Below, in pieces: positions 48,701 through 59,218 of a DNA stretch of 64,000 nt. Source of the stretch: Nezara viridula. Its lineage: Eukaryota > Arthropoda > Insecta > Hemiptera > Pentatomidae. The notes under the pieces are model-generated. The model was not told the DNA's origin. It did not search any database and saw only the letters and a list, made by a program, of their open reading frames with translations. The translations under genes and the position numbers were made by a program. Within the stretch, counting starts at the first letter, position 1. The number at the start of each line of letters is the position of its first letter. Location: the NCBI GenBank assembly GCA_928085145.1, contig OV725080.1, forward strand, positions 143,458,636-143,522,635, read 5' to 3'.

Positions 48701-49347
48701 ATAATATATATTTGAAACATTTTTCTGATTAGCTTATTCTTAGTTTCAACCACAAACAATATTTTGAACACTACTTAGTAAAAATTATAGTTTTCGATTT
48801 AAATGTATTTTTTTTTCTATTTATGTTTAAATTATTATATTTCAGAAAAAATGGTTTTATTATTTTTATCTTTTTTATCAGGTGAAAGTAAGAAATATTT
48901 ATGTATTGTTTACACAAAAGTATAATGTTTTTGTATAACAATTAGTAAACAATAAAACATCCATTTGGGTTTAAGTTATTGTTATTCTGAGAATTTTTTG
49001 TTATATACCAATCAGTTAGAGTCTATTGCAATTTTATTCATATCTAAGATAGTAATTTTATGAATAATTTGAAGTTATTAGCATAGAAAATAAAATAAAT
49101 ACTTTTTCTAATACAATAATTTTATACATATTTATTTTTAGTTTATGATAGAGGAGGAATGGTACGTGTAATAAGGAAATGTGGATGGGAGATGCATAAA
49201 CGAGATTGCTATGTTGTATCAAATAAAGGTCATCAAGATGTAAGCTGCCAATGTTTTCAAGATGGTTGCAATGCTGCGAGTCATGGCTACACAAAACCAA
49301 CTTATTTACTATTATTTCCCCTGATTTGTTTATATTTATATAGATAA
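45758..49347 (+). CDS. Ly6/uPAR-domain protein, quiver/sleepless-like (gene C, three exons)
   Basis: Exons are 45758-45821, 47019-47174 and 49142-49347, giving 141 residues. Exon 1 encodes a 21-residue signal peptide containing VFALCLILHIS. Exon 2 carries IYCFQCNS, PNDTSS, YKLC and IFCRKLVQT. Exon 3 carries RVIRKCGW, KGHQDVSCQCFQDGCN and a hydrophobic tail (YLLLFPLICLYLYR). Both introns are phase 1, with donors GTAGGT and GTTAGT and TAG acceptors. The ten cysteines and the NDTSS sequon align directly with gene B 1.3 kb upstream, so the pair arose by tandem duplication. It is probably GPI-anchored at the cell surface. The ligand or channel partner is unknown. Intron 2 holds two SINE-like repeats and a small foldback. 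Confidence 0.87.
45822..47018 (+). other. Intron 1 of gene C
   Basis: AT-rich intron. The phrase ATTGAGAAAAAAA with CTAGTATCAGTACT-like neighbours appears near 46262 and 46456, a weak local direct repeat. No other feature is seen. Confidence 0.5.
47539..47855 (+). repeat. tRNA-derived SINE in gene C intron 2
   Basis: The A box is TAGCACAGTAGTAGGGC at 47548 onward and the B box is TGTTTGAATCCCG near 47600. The body contains TTTCATTAGCCATGG, GTGACCCTGGGG, and a late AACAGTACTTTC...AAGTACTGAAC block. That late block is shared with the SINE at 57640-57865 and the core with 35575-35745. The three copies define a family. Confidence 0.75.
48170..48330 (+). repeat. tRNA-like SINE fragment in gene C intron 2
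   Basis: TTGCTTAGACCACTCAGG and GGGTTCAATTCCCGCACGG form a tRNA-like 3' half with a clear B box. The following GTCCCCATCTTGAGATTCAC body differs from the other SINE family. It follows a short AT microsatellite and T run at 48046-48073. Confidence 0.5.
48515..48667. mobile_element. Small foldback element with hammerhead-like motif
   Basis: GGAGATAAATCATCAGGTAG pairs with TGATTATTTATCTCC, and ATTTTAGAGATTTTTTATTG pairs with CAATAAAAAATCTCAAAAAT. The centre is a CATGTTTGGGTTGAAACAT stem. On the minus strand it reads TGATGATGACCC...GGGTTGAAACATCGG, the same arrangement as in the larger foldbacks. It lies in gene C intron 2. Confidence 0.8.
48851..48881 (+). other. Orphan signal-peptide-like exon candidate
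   Basis: ATG followed by codons for VLLFLSFLS, then G and donor GTGAAAG, leaving in phase 1 like the first exons of the Ly6 genes. It is preceded by a TATTTCAG acceptor-like stretch. It lies inside gene C intron 2 with no Ly6 exon 2 after it, so it may be an alternative exon or chance. Confidence 0.2.
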
Positions 49348-49422
49348 CAAGTTTTGAATTTCAGTATTTTTAGTATTTTCACTCCAATCATTATAGTTTT
49401 TTTTTTTTGTTTTTAATCATCC

Positions 49423-49428
49423 AATAAA
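49423..49428 (+). promoter_or_regulatory. Candidate polyadenylation signal of gene C
   Basis: AATAAA, 76 bases after the stop codon. Another is at 49496-49501. Gene D begins less than 350 bases further on, so gene C must end in this gap. Confidence 0.45.
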
Positions 49429-49835
49429 CTTAATTTTGGATTTGTAAAAAGAAATGGCCTAGATGGAATATTTAGTATAAGTTCAATGTTATGAGAATAA
49501 AAGCGTGTAGTAAAACACATACTTTTTTTATACTAATGAGAAATTTTTACACATTTATTTATTAACTAATTATAAACTGATGTTAAATTAAGAAGGTTTT
49601 ATCTATATAAGGAAAATATATTATATAAAAGTGTTGTTGTTTTTTAGTGAAAGTTAATACAACTCTTAAAGGTTAACCATTAATACTGTATAACTAGCAT
49701 TGATTTTGTCGTCTGGAACATGCTTCTTGTGATAGGTCAACCATTCTTCTACCATGAAATATAGATGGATGGGGAATCGTAACACTTTACATTGTCCTGG
49801 ACAGTAAACAACGTCGACAGAATTCACTTCTGTAA

Positions 49836-52800
49836 ATGAATATGCTAAGCCTTTGCAAAGGAAAACTGTTTCTAATAACTATCACTTTATTGATTTATTC
49901 TGAACTAGGTAAGTGCTAGTATATAAAAGTAAATAGTAATTTTTTTCTATTATTTCTTGACTTTAATTTATAAAAAAAAAAATAATAAGAATAGAACAAC
50001 AGACATAACGATATAAAATAAATTAGATTAGACTAGTGGAAAAACATAATGGAAAGTTTTTGTTTAAAGTGATAGTCAATCGTCAGTATGGTTGGTACTA
50101 TATAAATTAGCACTATATAAATTTATAAATCTAGAATTATATATTTGTAGCACTAAATAAATTTTTGTGAGAGATTATTGATGATCCTCTAATTTTTAAT
50201 ACTTGTTCTAATTGTGCTAAGTTTTTCTTTTTACTTTCTGTTTCCTTAAAGTATATTTTTCTTTAATTTCATTTTTTTATGATCATCTTGTGAAACATAA
50301 ATTCCAGTTTTTAATTTAAAAAATATAAGTCATGGATCTTCAAAATGGTAGGTTATTATCAAGTTCAATAATATAAAATGTACTGTTCTTTACACGATAT
50401 ATTTTAAATATTATTTTAGACAAATTATATAATTTATACATATACATGTTATCAATGTAAGTAGTTGAAGTCATATATATAGTGGCTTCAATGGTTAATT
50501 GAAATGATGAACAAAGATAAAATGAATTAATTATTCAGAACCAGAAATCTTAATACTTTCTTTGATCAATTTAATAAAATAAACCCATGTGTATACTATT
50601 AATATGTGTATTTAAGCTAATTTATTTAATAATGCACATTGTAGGATTGAAATATATCACTCTTGTTTTTTTTATAAATACCATGTCACAACAGTCACTA
50701 TTAATCTCAATACGTTGAAGAAGTGAAACTTATTTCAATTTTAGCCATAGCTTGGAAACACTGTCCCAGTTTTTTATTCTATTACAATGGAAATTTATCA
50801 GAGTTCATTGTTCTTTGTTTTAGTAAGCATACCTAATATTTTTCACCGTAGTGGTCATATACATTATCTGAAATAAAACATTTAATTATTCTTTACATTT
50901 AAATTATCTCGTTTTAATATAAATTTTAATAAATAAATCCCAAGAATTTTTACCTAATATACCTATATTTTGATCTTGCTCGCTCAAGGTATGTGTGGCG
51001 AATTTATATTTATGGGAAGAAGTATTTACTAATAATAAAAATCATTAGATGGCAGTAGATATACATGACGAGGACAGTTGGTTCCTTAAAGGAAATGAAA
51101 TAACTAATCACTCATACCAAGAGGATGTTGCAATCTGTCTCTAACATTTTATGGCATATTGATTCTGGACCTACCAAGGATGGTAAAAGCAACAAAATTT
51201 GGAAAATAAATCAAATAGGTTTTTAAGAACAATTACTGTCAAGAAAGTGTACTTTACTATCATTTTAGATTTTGAAAATTAATTATAAGAGGCATAATGA
51301 TGTCATAGAATCTCATATACATATTAACAACACATTTAGAAAAAGAAAAACTAGGTGAATAATAGTTAAGTTAAGGGATCCCGGCAGGGAATGAGATGCT
51401 TTTCATTAATGGCTTAAATGACAACTGCCCTTTAGGTGGGAGAGATAAAAAATTAAACAGCATTTTAAAACAAATAGTGTGTATCATTAAAATAGAATTA
51501 CAGAATTTCAATCTAGATTTAGTGATAATCAAAGTAGTAATAATCGAATATGATTTAAATTACTTTGAATTTATAAATATTAATTACAATAAATATTATG
51601 AATTAATTAATTAATATGAATATAAATTAAATTAAAAAATCGGTGAACAATAAAACATCAATGAATTACGAATTGCTAATAAGCTAATTAAATAATTGCC
51701 TTAATTATTATAAATAATCAATAATTATATTAATAAGCTTCCAAAATTATATTTTCCTTAACCATTCTAACATTACTTACAAAATATCCTGAATATTTTG
51801 AAGTAAAATCTTTCATATGGGATCTGAGTGCTAAAGGATTGAGGAGAAAGACCAATAAAGAGCTGCTTTGAGAGATTGACCAATCAATATCTCACAAAAT
51901 GAAGGTAAGAAGGTTAAGATGGGTAGGCATATAATTTGAGGAATCCATTAGGAATTTAAAATATTTATATTTAAGATTGCACAATCTCTATTGGCAAGTA
52001 TAATTGCTGAATTACTATGTGGTTTTACAAATATACAATGTATAGTTCTAATTATTGTTGCATGTTGAGAAGAGAAAGGTTTTCTTAATAATAATGTTTG
52101 TCTTAAATCAAATTAAAAAAAAAAAAATAAATGCTACTTCTTGCTATACTGCTTTCTTTGGGCAATATTGTGTACTATAATACGTTTAGGGTTAATCAGT
52201 AGGTTGCGCTAGTTTTTTATTGTCTCAAGATAGAGCTAAAAATTTTATTTGGCTTAGAGAAAGATCTGTTCTATCAGGAGTCCTATACTCAGGGTTTCCA
52301 CATTCTATAACAAGAAATGCAGTACTACAGTAAGAAGTGCGTGAGAGTGGATGGGAGAAGAGAGAGGGGGCTAAATTTAATGATTTGTAAGTAGATTATT
52401 AATTAATTTATTTATCGTTCTTCCTTGCGTTCCTGCAATCCCGGTATCAGCAACATTGGGGAATATGCATATGTTGCTACAAAATATTTTGATGGGTTTT
52501 ACCTTCAGTCTTGAAAACATATCCTTGTCCTCTCTTGCGGCCTATGTATTCTTACATAGGTGTGTAAACACGTTTTTATTATGAGATTTTAAAATTATTT
52601 TGAATGAAAAAAAAAAGTGATTCTCGCCCCCTCCCTCCAACTCAGACTTTTCAATATTTCACGGTTATTTACTTACAAATCATTCACAAAAAGTTCAATA
52701 AAACATACATGTAATCATTATATTGTATGTTACGTTATTGTAACGTTAACAATGTTATTGTAAGATGACGATTAGGTTATCACTTCATATTTGGCTTGCT

Positions 52801-53466
52801 AATCTTCAATTCCTCAATATTTATTAAGTGCCGGTACTTATGCTCTCTGAACCTCTTCATAAAATATTGATAAAAGATCAGAAACTATCTTGTACCTCTG
52901 TTGTAAGATTTCGGCAATAGGTTTCACGTTGTTATTTAATACTTTCAAGAAAATGTAGTGGACAACAAAATTAATTAGACAAAGTTTTCTGTTTATAATT
53001 TCCAGGACAAGGATTAGTTTGTTTTGTTTGCCACAGCCGCAGTGAAGATGAATGTTTAGATCCCTTTTTTGGGAACAAGACTGATGCCATTGATTGCCAA
53101 AGAGTAAGAGATGTTGGTCTAGGTGCAGTAGCGGCAGCATCAGCTCTTGGAGTCGCCTCATTGAAATACTCAGCGCTAGATCAGCCACCTCATGTTTGCT
53201 TCAAGTTGGCTTGTAAAACACATTTTACTTTGTTTCAAACTTATAAATGTTTATATCGCATTTAATTTTTGTAATATACTTAAAAAAAATGTTTCCTAAA
53301 CTCAGATGGCCATTATCTCGTTCGGGGATGCGGAAAACCTGATGTTTGCCAGAACTATACTGAAACTGAATGTGGTACATGTGATTCTGATGGATGCAAC
53401 AGTTCTTCTATAAGAAAACCTGTTTATGCTGCTATATTTATTTCTATAATTTTAAATTTATGTTGA
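49836..53466 (+). CDS. Divergent Ly6/uPAR-domain protein (gene D, three exons)
   Basis: Exons are 49836-49908, 53006-53212 and 53306-53466, giving 146 residues. Exon 1 encodes a signal peptide with KLFLITITLLIY (Met at 49836 or 49842). Exon 2 has LVCFVCHS, an NKT sequon, and then an unusual Gly/Ala-rich hydrophobic stretch (GLGAVAAASALGVASLKY) before HVCFK. Exon 3 has VRGCGKPDVC, an NYT sequon, and ECGTCDSDGCN, then a hydrophobic tail (VYAAIFISIILNL). There are ten cysteines. Introns are phase 1, with donors GTAAGT and GTAAAA and CAG acceptors. It starts only 490 bases after gene C and shares its architecture but little sequence. It is likely secreted or GPI-anchored; function is unknown. Confidence 0.8.
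49909..53005 (+). other. Intron 1 of gene D
   Basis: A 3.1-kb AT-rich intron. It holds an RTE relic near 51815-51935. Nothing else is recognised; the ORFs at 51396-51614 and 52838-53188 (minus) have no family features, and the latter is the antisense shadow of exon 2. Confidence 0.5.
51815..51935 (+). pseudogene. RTE C-terminal relic
   Basis: One frame reads LRRKTNKELL, a stop, then KMKVRRLRWVG. This is the RRKTNEEL...VKRRRLRWAGH pattern found near the C-terminus of RTE-class proteins. Only about 40 codons remain. Confidence 0.45.
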
Positions 53467-53517
53467 TTATATATTTGGTTTGTATACATTCTTTGCCTAC
53501 AGTGCTTATTAGGTTAA

Positions 53518-53523
53518 AATAAA
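53518..53523 (+). promoter_or_regulatory. Candidate polyadenylation signal of gene D
   Basis: AATAAA, 51 bases past the stop codon. Confidence 0.45.
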
Positions 53524-55509
53524 TTGAATAACTTTGAATTATCCTCTAGATCAACATTAATCAAATTTTATTGTATTATCTATAGTATGAATTAATTTTT
53601 CGCTGTAGTAAAATGTATTACTTAATCAACTCTTTCATATTAATTAGCGATGAAAAGGGATCCATATTTTATCTCGTCTTTGTTATAAGTTAACAAATCA
53701 ATAAAAAGTAATTTGATTGTTAGTTTTAAAAATCCAATATTATCTTAGGATAGAAGCACCAATAGCTGATAGTGTACCAAGATCTGACATGATCCTTGAA
53801 AAATACATAATAAAATTTTAGGTCTTCCTAGACCTCTATTTCATGAATTAGTGGCTTTCATTTTTTCCAATCTTATATTTTCTGCTTTGCTTTAGTATTG
53901 CCGGGAATCGCTACCGAAATAAAGGGTGGCAAATCAGGAAGGCCCCTCACAGTCTACTTATTGTCCCAGAAATAACGATCTTTCATTAAGGGTATCTTAT
54001 CTTTGGTTTTTCTTTTCCTCTTTAACAACTTTGGTTTACCTCAAAATTGTTGTTTTATTTTTTCTTGGAGTGTTTTTAGACTTTTTGTATTTTAACCTAC
54101 ATTTGTTAAAGGAATTACAAAATGTAATGGGTGTCAGCTATTGGAACTTTAAGAAACGTTTAAAAGTTTAAAGAAAAGTTGCTATTGCAAAAAGAAGATT
54201 CTTGACAGTGTCCAGCATTTACCGATAAATTTAAATCGAGGTACGCAATAAATTAGTTTTATAATAAGGTAAAGTTAGTTTTTGTTAATATCTATATTGA
54301 ATGAAGAATATGAAATTTCAGCACTTTATTTCGCATTATTACTTCCTTGTTCTCATCCCTGTCAACTATAGGAACATTTCAAATCAATCAATGTCAGCTA
54401 CTAGTGCGACAAAATTATTCTCTAATAAAGAGGAAAATGTTTCATGGATTTTAAATGTGTCTTGGCAAGGTGAGTAGTAATTGTATAAGACGAATCCAAG
54501 AAAAATACAATAAGATGAATATTTAAATTTTTAAACTTAAAAGTTCAAAGAAATTTCCTTAAGCATGTCAATTACTGCTGCTTTTACACTATTTATATCA
54601 ACTACGAACCTGCTAGCGGTTAAAGGGAAAACATGCCGTGTATTACATATTGTGTATTCTGAAACATAATGGATCACTAAATAATTTACATCAGATTTTG
54701 TATTTCAATAAACTCTTTTAAGATAATCATACCCATGTTTTTTATTCATGACTCATTCAGTATAACCTTATAAAACCGTATAAAGTGAATTTTTTTTATT
54801 GAAATGAACATAATTATTAAAATTTAGTACTTGAGGCTTTATAAACAGATAAAAAAAATAATAATTTAATTTTATCATGTTTTGGTAGACTTATTTTGTT
54901 TTATGACTCATAAATCAAAGAAAAGGCTGTAATAAGGCTTAAATCAAACTTAAGATCTTTCCTTGCCTCAGTCTATTTTTAAAAATTTAATTATGAAATG
55001 TAACTAGGAATTGATTATTTAATATATTTTAAGAAGTCTACTGTATTAAGAACTCTAACGTTCTCGTTAAGGGATAGTAGGCGTTTTCACAAATACAACT
55101 AGGGAAACGAATATAATATCATAAAATATAGTTTTTGAAACCAAATGAAATTTAAAAAAAAATTATAACTTAACCAACAGTTCGAAAATAGAGATAATAA
55201 AAGGAAATGTAAGTAAAATAAATTCTTATAGCTGCGTTATTTATAAATTAAATATGGACTGGTCAATTTTATTACAGAAAAATTAGGATTAAAAAAGTAT
55301 TAGATTATCTTTTGTATCATGTAGAAATGTTTAAATACACCGAATTTTGTAAGGTACCTCAATTTTAATGTTTTACTTCTAGAAGTAGTATTCTCATAAC
55401 CTGTATCTTTTTGAAAGGGTTCGTTGGGGAACGACAGTTAGTTGCGAAGAGTATTCAGCGTGGTTAAGAAAAACAAACGTTGTTATATATTTTTAAAAAA
55501 TAATTAAAA
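53524..55509. other. Intergenic DNA between gene D and ABT1
   Basis: AT-rich. It includes one exon-like stretch at 54372-54469. The ORF at 53926-54171 has no recognisable family. The last 120 bases are slightly GC-richer and probably hold the ABT1 start site and leader. Confidence 0.4.
54372..54469 (+). other. Unassigned exon-like segment
   Basis: A pyrimidine-rich tract and CTATAG acceptor precede it. One frame is open throughout (including SNKEENVSWILNVSW), and it ends at a good GGCAAG|GTGAGT donor. It enters and leaves in phase 1. It lacks cysteines, and no partner exon is evident. Confidence 0.2.
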
Positions 55510-57110
55510 ATGATGAATGATGAACAGGAGGATAAAGTTGAAGATAAAGTTGAAGATAATGTTTCTATAGGTAGTATAGGAAGCCTGGAAAATTTGGATG
55601 GTTTTGAAAGTGACTTAGAACAAGAAATTCAAAACAAGAAGAAATATAAGCGAGGAGTGGTTTACATGCCATTTATTCCACCATCGATGAACCCAGTAAT
55701 ATTGAGGCGACTCATATCAGAATATGCTGTGGTCGAGAGGATATATTTGCAACCAGAAATTAAAAAAAAAGGTACCATTCAATTATTATTGATAGATTCA
55801 TTAGTTTCGATTTGGTAGTAATCTTTGTTATACATATTTTAGCAAGGAAACAAAAGATTGATCCCAAGAATGTGAAATATTCTGAAGGATGGATAGAGTT
55901 TTTGAAGAAGCGAGATGCTAAAAAAATTGCAGAAGTCTTGAATAACTCTCCAATGGGTGGTAAAAAGAAAAGTAAATTCCGGGAGTATCTGTGGAATTTA
56001 AAATATTTACCTAGGTAATTATGCTATATATATGACATGTTTTATTGAGTGACGAAATGGATCTCTGTAATGTACACTACCTGATTGATGAATAGTAAAC
56101 AATAGTAAAACTTTATGTCAGGGTCAAGATCACATTAATCATATTCATGATGAAATTATAAAATTTGTCGGGTATTGACTATTATCTTCATGATTGTAAC
56201 CTTCAAGGAGAGGCAAGCGAACCCTAATCGATGTTTTTTAGTTGAGATTGAGACCTTACAAAAGGGATCATGCGCCTCCACTTATTTTCTGATTAGCATC
56301 TAGTTTGAGAGATGTGTTCTTGACCTAGCTGCAATGATAGAGTGAAACTTTTGTAGGTGTATTGAAAAAATATATATTTTTAAACTATTGCCCTTCCTCA
56401 AATAATAAGCTGCCTTTTTACATTATGTAATATAAACTATAAATGTTAGGGATTTGAAGTAAATTAGTTCATTGTTCCAAAATAACATAATATAATTTAA
56501 TATTTTCTGTTTCTCATCCAAGATGAAAATGTTTACTCTTCATTAATGATGCCTATGATTTCATTAAAATTAAGTGATCCAATAATTTTTTTAAGATACC
56601 CGACAACAATGTTTTTATATTTGTTGATCCTATTTAAAAGTGATAACATTGATACCTATAATATCTGATTATTAGTATTTTTTAAAATTGTATTAAAAAA
56701 TTATATAGGAATTTGTTTGCAATTTCTTTCAAAGTGGCCTTGATTTTAAATGACTATTATTTTGAAATAGTAAACATTGATATTTTTAAAATTAATAATG
56801 CACACTGATATTTGTCAATTATAGATTCAAATGGATCCATCTCTGTGAACGATTAAGTTACGAAAAAGCTGTAAGACAACAAAGGCTTCGAGTAGAGGTT
56901 AGCCAAGCAAAGAAAATCGCTAATCATTTTGCTGAGTCTGTCGACAGAGAAGAGAGGATGAAGAGAAGGAAGAAAGGTGGTGCTGTTTCTACCCTTCCTG
57001 CAGAGGTCGCCAGCAAGAGGTTTGCTCAAAAAGAAAGTTTGGAAGAAAAAGCATCTAAAAAGAAAGTTGAAAAATCAAGAGAAGATTTCCTCAAAAGCTT
57101 GTTTGCTTGA
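55510..57110 (+). CDS. ABT1: Activator of basal transcription 1 / ESF2 (small-subunit ribosome biogenesis)
   Basis: Exons are 55510-55771, 55843-56014 and 56825-57110, giving 239 residues (human ABT1 has 272). The N-terminus is acidic, with EDKV repeated three times. The RRM-like core starts with RGVVYMPFIPP near residue 49 and includes SEGWIEF near residue 102. The family signature follows: NNSPMGGKKKSKFREYLWNL, KYLPRFKWIHL across the second splice junction, and RQQRLRVEVSQAKK. The C-terminus is basic, ending DFLKSLFA. Donors are GTACCA and GTAATT; acceptors are TTTTAG and TTATAG; reading phase is kept at both junctions. In yeast, Esf2 joins the SSU processome in the nucleolus and helps early pre-rRNA cleavage; the animal protein also bears the name for its TBP-linked activity. 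It is convergent with TPP2. Confidence 0.93.
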
Positions 57111-57266
57111 TAGTAATTCATGGTATTTCAATCTTGAAATAACATTTTCAATGTATAGTTATTGTAAATAATTCCTATTTTTAACCAGTTTCTAAAATTA
57201 TTTTCTTTGGTCTATGAATCAATTAAAGTGATTGATAAAGATTTTTATACAAAACTGGATTTTAAG

Positions 57267-57272
57267 AATAAA
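57267..57272 (+). promoter_or_regulatory. Candidate polyadenylation signal of ABT1
   Basis: AATAAA, about 155 bases after the stop codon. Confidence 0.4.
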
Positions 57273-57639
57273 TTTGTAAATATTTGTTTTCTACGTTATA
57301 ATTTGTTTCCCTCCCATAAAATATGTTTTATGAGGTGGTAATTGTAAATACTTTATCTTGTTAAAACCTAATATATTAATTATTTAATATGTAATTTTAT
57401 TTATTTCTAGTACATTATTGGTATAATCTGTATGTATAGTTTGAAGGTCCGCATCTGTAATATCATATATCAAGACTTTTCTTACTCCTTTGTCAGTTTT
57501 AAAAATTGTTTGTATTATTCGCTAATATTGATACCAACACAGAACATAGATAAAGAATAGAGTAAACAATCTACATACTTTACTAAGTAGTAAAATATTG
57601 GTGATTTGTTTATTTTGTTCTCAGCACGTTTATGTGGAA

Positions 57640-57865
57640 GTAGGAGTAGCTCAATGAATGGGGCACTGTGCTCATATCAAGTCCCGTGTTCGAATACTGT
57701 TGTGGTAGATAACTATTTATTCTATTACATCAGCCATAGATTGTACTTTGGACTGGCTACATCCAGGCTCTATGAAATAGGTTCTCTTTATTAAATGATT
57801 AATTGAATGACTTACGTGGAAGAAACAGTCAGTATTTCCTTACTAAGTACTGAACTGCAGACGCT
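57640..57865 (+). repeat. tRNA-derived SINE
   Basis: The A box is GTAGCTCAATGAATGGGGC at 57646 onward, and the B box is GTGTTCGAATACTG near 57688. The body has ATCAGCCATAG and a CTAAGTACTGAACTGCAGAC end. It matches the plan of the SINE at 47539-47855. Confidence 0.7.
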
Positions 57866-59152
57866 CCACGAGTTTTAGTGTCTTTTTTTTTGTAATATTA
57901 GTGCTAAAATTAAAATACCATATATACATGCTATGAAGACTTGCAGTTTTTGTTTTACAGTGGCTTGATAACAATGAGGTTGTACAAGAGAAACTATTAT
58001 GAAAAAAGTACAAATTAGTTGGTTTACTTGGTGCAGTTGTTCCTATCGCGAATTATTTTTTTCAGTTAATCTCTTGTTGACCAGTAGCAACTTAAGCTGC
58101 TAGAGCATTAAACTTTTTTTGAGACAATAATTTCAATGATTGCTGGTAAAGATTGTAGTCAAGCTTTAGAAGGATGAAACAGGGAAGTCACTCATTGGGG
58201 TTTCCACTACCATCAAATTTAACTTTGATAAGAATAAGATAGTTAAGTTTTTTCAAAATATGAGAACACAAGTTTGGGCCACAGATGAGCTAATTCATTA
58301 TTCAGAATATTTATTATTATAAAACAATTTAAATTAAATTATCTGAAAATTCACACTATAATAAAATAACAAGTAGGCTCGTGTGAAAATTCGCATATTC
58401 ATGGATATTCGAATTATTCGCAAATAAAGTTTCTTTTCTTTCATAAGTTTTTTGCCTGAATTTTCGGGAAATTGGAATATTTTGCCTGCCTGAAGAAGGA
58501 AATCTTCAAAATTGGTGGTTCAATTTTGAGATTTGGTGAAGAATTAATGATGTGGCTTACCGACAAAAAACACCTTTGATAAATAATATTAACTCCTCTC
58601 TCGGTCTTAGGGGGCCTCAAGTCGACAAAATGACACATGTATTCCATGACAGTACTACAAATAACATAAGGTTGTGTGGATGCGAACCCTTTGCCTTGCA
58701 TTATCTCGAAAATAGTATGGTTTTGGGCTTAATACACTTGTCTTGCTGTATGCATCAAAATCTTCTAACAAAACCGATTTCGAGTCTTGCTGTAATAATA
58801 TATTGTAATTTACACCTTTATTGGAAGTGAGTAGAAGGGGTTTAATAAATCAATGTTGAACAATTAAAATGCTAGCTAATCTAGTTCTACTAGTGCAGGG
58901 AAAAGAAAATGGCTGTACCCATACCTGAGATAAAATAATTATCAAGTTTAGTTTAATAAATTAATACTCTTATAATTTTGTTTATTATTTAAAAACCTTT
59001 CATTAATTTAGGAAGTATCCAAACGGTAAGAAGTGAGCTTCCGAGGTTTTATTATTATTATTATTTGTAAAATACAAGAGAGATAATACAATATGTTGGG
59101 ATAAATAAATGAGGTAATCAACTCTAACAAATGAAAGAAAATCTTTAAAAAA
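57866..59152. other. Gap between convergent genes ABT1 and TPP2
   Basis: No supported gene. ORFs at 58441-58830 on both strands overlap each other and have no recognisable domain. ATT repeats lie at 59049-59066. Confidence 0.4.
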
Positions 59153-59158
59153 TTTATT
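59153..59158 (-). promoter_or_regulatory. Candidate polyadenylation signal of TPP2
   Basis: AATAAA on the minus strand, about 60 bases past the TPP2 stop codon. Confidence 0.4.
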
Positions 59159-59218
59159 ATCTGAATGTTATATACAATAAATAATTTATGTACATCTGAA
59201 TATAATAAATTATTGAGC

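Noticed and set aside
52838..53188. 116-residue minus-strand ORF
   Set aside because: It is the antisense shadow of gene D exon 2, which has the Ly6 motifs and correct splice sites on the plus strand.
53926..54171. 81-residue ORF near gene D
   Set aside because: It has hydrophobic AT-rich translation, no Ly6 cysteines and no splice context.
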